Assembly (NCBI GenBank): GCA_003155465.1
Contig: PMCR01000188.1
Location: forward strand, 2,021-11,151
Reading direction: 5' to 3'
Origin: Myxococcales bacterium
GTDB taxonomy: Bacteria; Myxococcota; Polyangia; Fen-1088
Length of the DNA stretch: 9,131 nucleotides
How positions within the stretch are numbered: position 1 is the first letter of the stretch; each line of letters opens with the position of its first letter. Under the pieces are notes generated by a model that was given only the letters and a program-made list of their open reading frames with translations, was not told where the DNA came from and did not search any database. This document shows positions 6,986 to 9,131 of this stretch, piece after piece. The translations under genes and the position numbers were made by a program.

Positions 6986-8434
6986 ATGGCCAGTTCCCCG
7001 AGCACGACAAACCAGGTTCCCGCCAATAGCGGGCCGGCTCGGGCCGTCATCCTGGTGGTCGACGACGACCAGGCCCAGCGCGAACTTCTCAAGGAGGATC
7101 TGGAACGGGAAGGCTTCGCTGTCGAGGTCGCCGCCGGAGGCCGCGCCGGTGTAGAGCGCGTCAAGCGAGGTGGCGTCGACCTGGTGGTGTCCGACGTGAA
7201 GATGCCTGATCTCAATGGGCTGGATCTGTTGCGCGAGGTTCTCGCCGTCGAGCCTTCTCTGTGCGTCATCATCATCACCGCATTCGGGTCGATCGAGACG
7301 GCCATCCGCGCGGTCAAGCTGGGCGCCTACGACTATCTGCCCAAGCCGTTCGAGACCGATGAACTCCTGCTCATCGTCGACAGGGCGCTGGGCGAGCGCG
7401 CGCTGCGCTCGGAGGTGGTGCGCCTGCGCGAAGAAGTAAACCGGCGCGAGCGACTGGACAACCTCATTGGTCGCTCTCCCGCCATGCAGGAGGTTTTCGG
7501 CCTCATCCGTCGCATGGCCGGCTCGCAGGCCAGCGTTCTCGTCACGGGCGATTCGGGCACCGGGAAGGAACTGGTGGCGCGCGCCATCCATGCCCATGGT
7601 CCGCGCAAGGCTCGTCCCTTCGTGGCCATGAACTGCTCGGCCATTCCAGAGACCCTGCTGGAGAGCGAGCTCTTCGGCTATGCGCGCGGCGCCCATTCCA
7701 CCGCGCGCAGCGACCGTCAGGGGCTGTTTGTCGAGGCCGACGGCGGCACCCTGTTTCTTGACGAGATCGCCGAGATGCCGCTTGCGCTGCAACCCAAGCT
7801 GCTGCGCGTCCTGCAGGATGGAGAGGTGCGGCCGCTCGGCACCAACAAGGTCGAGCGCGTGGACGTGCGGGTGATCGCCGCCACCAATCGCGATCTGGCG
7901 GCACATCTGCGCGAGGGGCACCTGCGCGAAGATCTCTACTACCGACTCAACGTCGTGCAGATTCACCTGCCCCCGTTGCGCGCGCGCAGCGAGGACGTGC
8001 TGCCCCTGGCCGCGCATTTCCTGGCCCGTTCGGCCACGCGCGCTGGCAAATCCCTGCGCGGCTTTGCCGAGAGCGCCAAGAAGATCATTCTCGCCTACCC
8101 CTTTCCCGGAAACGTGCGTGAGCTGGAGAACATGGTTGAGCGCGCGGTGGCTCTGGCCGAGGGCGATCTGATCGGCCCCGATGATTTGCCGCCGATCATG
8201 CGTGAGCGCAGGAGCCAGGACCGGATGGCCACAGCGGTCGCGCAAGGGTTGACCCTGGACCAACTCGAACGTGAGTATATCGAACGCGTGCTCGATGCCG
8301 AGGGCGGCAACAAGACGCGCGCGGCCCTGCGCCTGGGGTTGGACCGCAAGACCCTGTACCGGAAGCTGGAAGAATACGCGGCCGCGCCCAAGCCGGGGCC
8401 CGGCGGCGATGCGCCGAAGGACACCGGGCAGTAG
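6986..8434 (+). CDS. NtrC-family response regulator with non-canonical GAFTGA loop (GAHSTA)
   Basis: A 482-residue cytoplasmic response regulator. The receiver domain (about 20-135) has the acidic pocket at 26-28, phosphoacceptor Asp70, Thr98 and Lys120. The AAA+ domain (about 158-395) shows Walker A GDSGTGKE (188-195), Walker B GGTLFLDE (253-260) and the [11 protein letters not shown] stretch (313-323). A Fis-type helix-turn-helix follows at about 423-463, with [21 protein letters not shown]. The ATPase and phosphorylation machinery therefore look intact. The exception is residues 235-240: the loop that contacts sigma-54 should read GAFTGA (GAFTDA variants exist) but reads GAHSTA, at unchanged length. 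The ATG is the only start after an in-frame stop at 6965-6967; it has no ribosome binding site and is preceded by a hairpin. The likely phosphodonor is the kinase at 874-2415. acnA follows on the same strand after 44 bases. Confidence 0.93.
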   Translation: MASSPSTTNQVPANSGPARAVILVVDDDQAQRELLKEDLEREGFAVEVAAGGRAGVERVKRGGVDLVVSDVKMPDLNGLDLLREVLAVEPSLCVIIITAFGSIETAIRAVKLGAYDYLPKPFETDELLLIVDRALGERALRSEVVRLREEVNRRERLDNLIGRSPAMQEVFGLIRRMAGSQASVLVTGDSGTGKELVARAIHAHGPRKARPFVAMNCSAIPETLLESELFGYARGAHSTARSDRQGLFVEADGGTLFLDEIAEMPLALQPKLLRVLQDGEVRPLGTNKVERVDVRVIAATNRDLAAHLREGHLREDLYYRLNVVQIHLPPLRARSEDVLPLAAHFLARSATRAGKSLRGFAESAKKIILAYPFPGNVRELENMVERAVALAEGDLIGPDDLPPIMRERRSQDRMATAVAQGLTLDQLEREYIERVLDAEGGNKTRAALRLGLDRKTLYRKLEEYAAAPKPGPGGDAPKDTGQ

Positions 8435-8478
8435 CTGCGCTATCGACGCAGACGCAGCGTCCTGCTAGCACTAGACGT
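8435..8478 (+). promoter_or_regulatory. Short gap before acnA with small inverted repeats
   Basis: These 44 bases contain GACGC (8445-8449) and GCGTC (8457-8461) as a five-base stem, or alternatively GCTGCG (8434-8439) with CGCAGC (8453-8458). They are followed by CTAG-CA-CTAG (8465-8474). CTAG is a rare tetramer in many bacteria, so two copies within ten bases could mark a protein-binding site. There is no T-run for a terminator and no clear ribosome binding site before the acnA ATG. Confidence 0.25.
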
Positions 8479-9131
8479 ATGGCTGATTCATTCGGTTCTC
8501 GCTCCACATTGCGCGTTGGCAACCGCAGCTTCGAGATCTTCCGTCTGGGCGCCCTGCAGGCGGCTGGCTTGCCATTGGAGCGGCTGCCGTTTTCGTTGAA
8601 GGTTCTTCTCGAGAACCTGTTGCGGCGCGAGGACGGCGCCGCGGTGACCCGCCGGCAGATCGAGGCCGTGGCGCGCTGGCAGCCGGACGCCGAGCCGGCG
8701 CACGAAATTGCGTTCATGCCGGCGCGCGTGCTGATGCAGGATTTCACCGGCGTGCCCGCGGTCGTGGATCTGGCCGCCATGCGCACCGCCACCCAACGCA
8801 TGGGCGGCGATCCGGCCTGCATCAATCCCCTCTTGCCGGCCGAGCTGGTCATCGACCACTCGGTGCAGGTGGATGAACACGGCCACCCGCAGGCCCTATC
8901 GCACAACAACGAAATTGAATTCTCGCGCAATCACGAGCGCTACGCCTTCCTACGTTGGGGCCAATCCGCCTTTCGCAATCTCGCCGTGGTGCCGCCTGAC
9001 ACCGGCATCGTACACCAGGTCAACCTCGAGCACCTAGCCCGCGTAGTGTTCGTCGCTGCCGATCCCAACCGCCCCGACGTCGTGCAGGCCTATCCCGACA
9101 CGGTTGTGGGCACCGACTCGCACACGACCAT
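8479..9131 (+). CDS. acnA: Aconitate hydratase A (N-terminal part, cut by window edge)
   Basis: Aconitase A interconverts citrate and isocitrate through cis-aconitate in the TCA cycle, using a 4Fe-4S cluster. The first 217 codons are present of a protein that is usually about 900 residues. Family signatures seen are [14 protein letters not shown] (36-49), [21 protein letters not shown] (around 79-99), [17 protein letters not shown] (116-132), [11 protein letters not shown] (176-186) and GTDSHTT (211-217), which carries the conserved Asp-Ser-His of the active site. The cluster-binding cysteines lie beyond the window. The ATG at 8479 gives a normal AcnA N-terminus; no strong ribosome binding site is visible. 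It follows the response regulator by 44 bases on the same strand, so co-transcription is possible but not shown. Confidence 0.96.
   Translation, partial: MADSFGSRSTLRVGNRSFEIFRLGALQAAGLPLERLPFSLKVLLENLLRREDGAAVTRRQIEAVARWQPDAEPAHEIAFMPARVLMQDFTGVPAVVDLAAMRTATQRMGGDPACINPLLPAELVIDHSVQVDEHGHPQALSHNNEIEFSRNHERYAFLRWGQSAFRNLAVVPPDTGIVHQVNLEHLARVVFVAADPNRPDVVQAYPDTVVGTDSHTT

Noticed and set aside
6920..8263. 447-codon open frame on the minus strand, antisense to the response regulator
   Set aside because: It lies wholly opposite a gene with intact family motifs, has no recognisable domain and has the His/Gln/Arg-rich composition typical of shadow frames in GC-rich DNA.
8196..8930. 244-codon minus-strand open frame across the end of the regulator and the start of acnA
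   Set aside because: It spans two well-supported plus-strand genes and is Arg/Ser/Cys-rich with no domain, so it is a shadow frame.

Overview
The window is GC-rich, roughly 55-75% depending on the gene by hand count. It carries the hallmarks of a predatory or polymer-degrading member of the Myxococcota (Polyangia-like). These are secreted lipoproteins with very long Gly/Thr/Ser/Ala-rich linkers behind the lipobox, an NtrB/NtrC-type two-component pair with an HEVGTPL H-box kinase, and dense packing of core genes with accessory ones. The taxonomic call is inference from style, not from a marker gene.

Layout, left to right. (1) The 5' end of uvrA on the minus strand, cut by the window edge. (2) A small signal-peptide-bearing, probable outer-membrane protein, also minus strand, whose TGA stop overlaps the uvrA ATG by one base. 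(3) A 53-base divergent promoter region. (4) On the plus strand, a membrane sensor histidine kinase with two TM segments, HAMP, HisKA and HATPase. (5) A short convergent junction holding a hairpin. (6) On the minus strand, a GH5-type cellulase/endoglucanase lipoprotein. (7) A 227-base divergent regulatory region with three spaced CCCCAA-type elements. (8) On the plus strand, a GH74-type xyloglucanase lipoprotein. (9) A 215-base gap ending in a strong imperfect hairpin that abuts the next start codon. (10) On the plus strand, an NtrC-family response regulator (receiver, AAA+, Fis-type HTH). (11) The first 217 residues of aconitase A, cut by the right edge.

How the parts may work together. The two lipoproteins form a divergent cellulose/xyloglucan-degrading pair, probably displayed at the cell surface. 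The histidine kinase and response regulator flanking this pair look like two halves of one signalling system. Either they control the glycosidases, or an ancestral kinase-regulator operon was split when a slightly lower-GC glycosidase cassette entered. The regulator is itself odd: its AAA+ domain is intact, but the sigma-54-contacting GAFTGA loop reads GAHSTA, so its mode of transcription activation may not be standard. uvrA and acnA are ordinary housekeeping genes.

The most interesting observations are the altered sigma-54 loop, the hairpin ending one base before that regulator's start codon, the spaced repeat array between the two glycosidase genes, and the glycosidase pair nested inside a two-component system. 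No RNA genes, CRISPR arrays, insertion sequences or transposases were seen.
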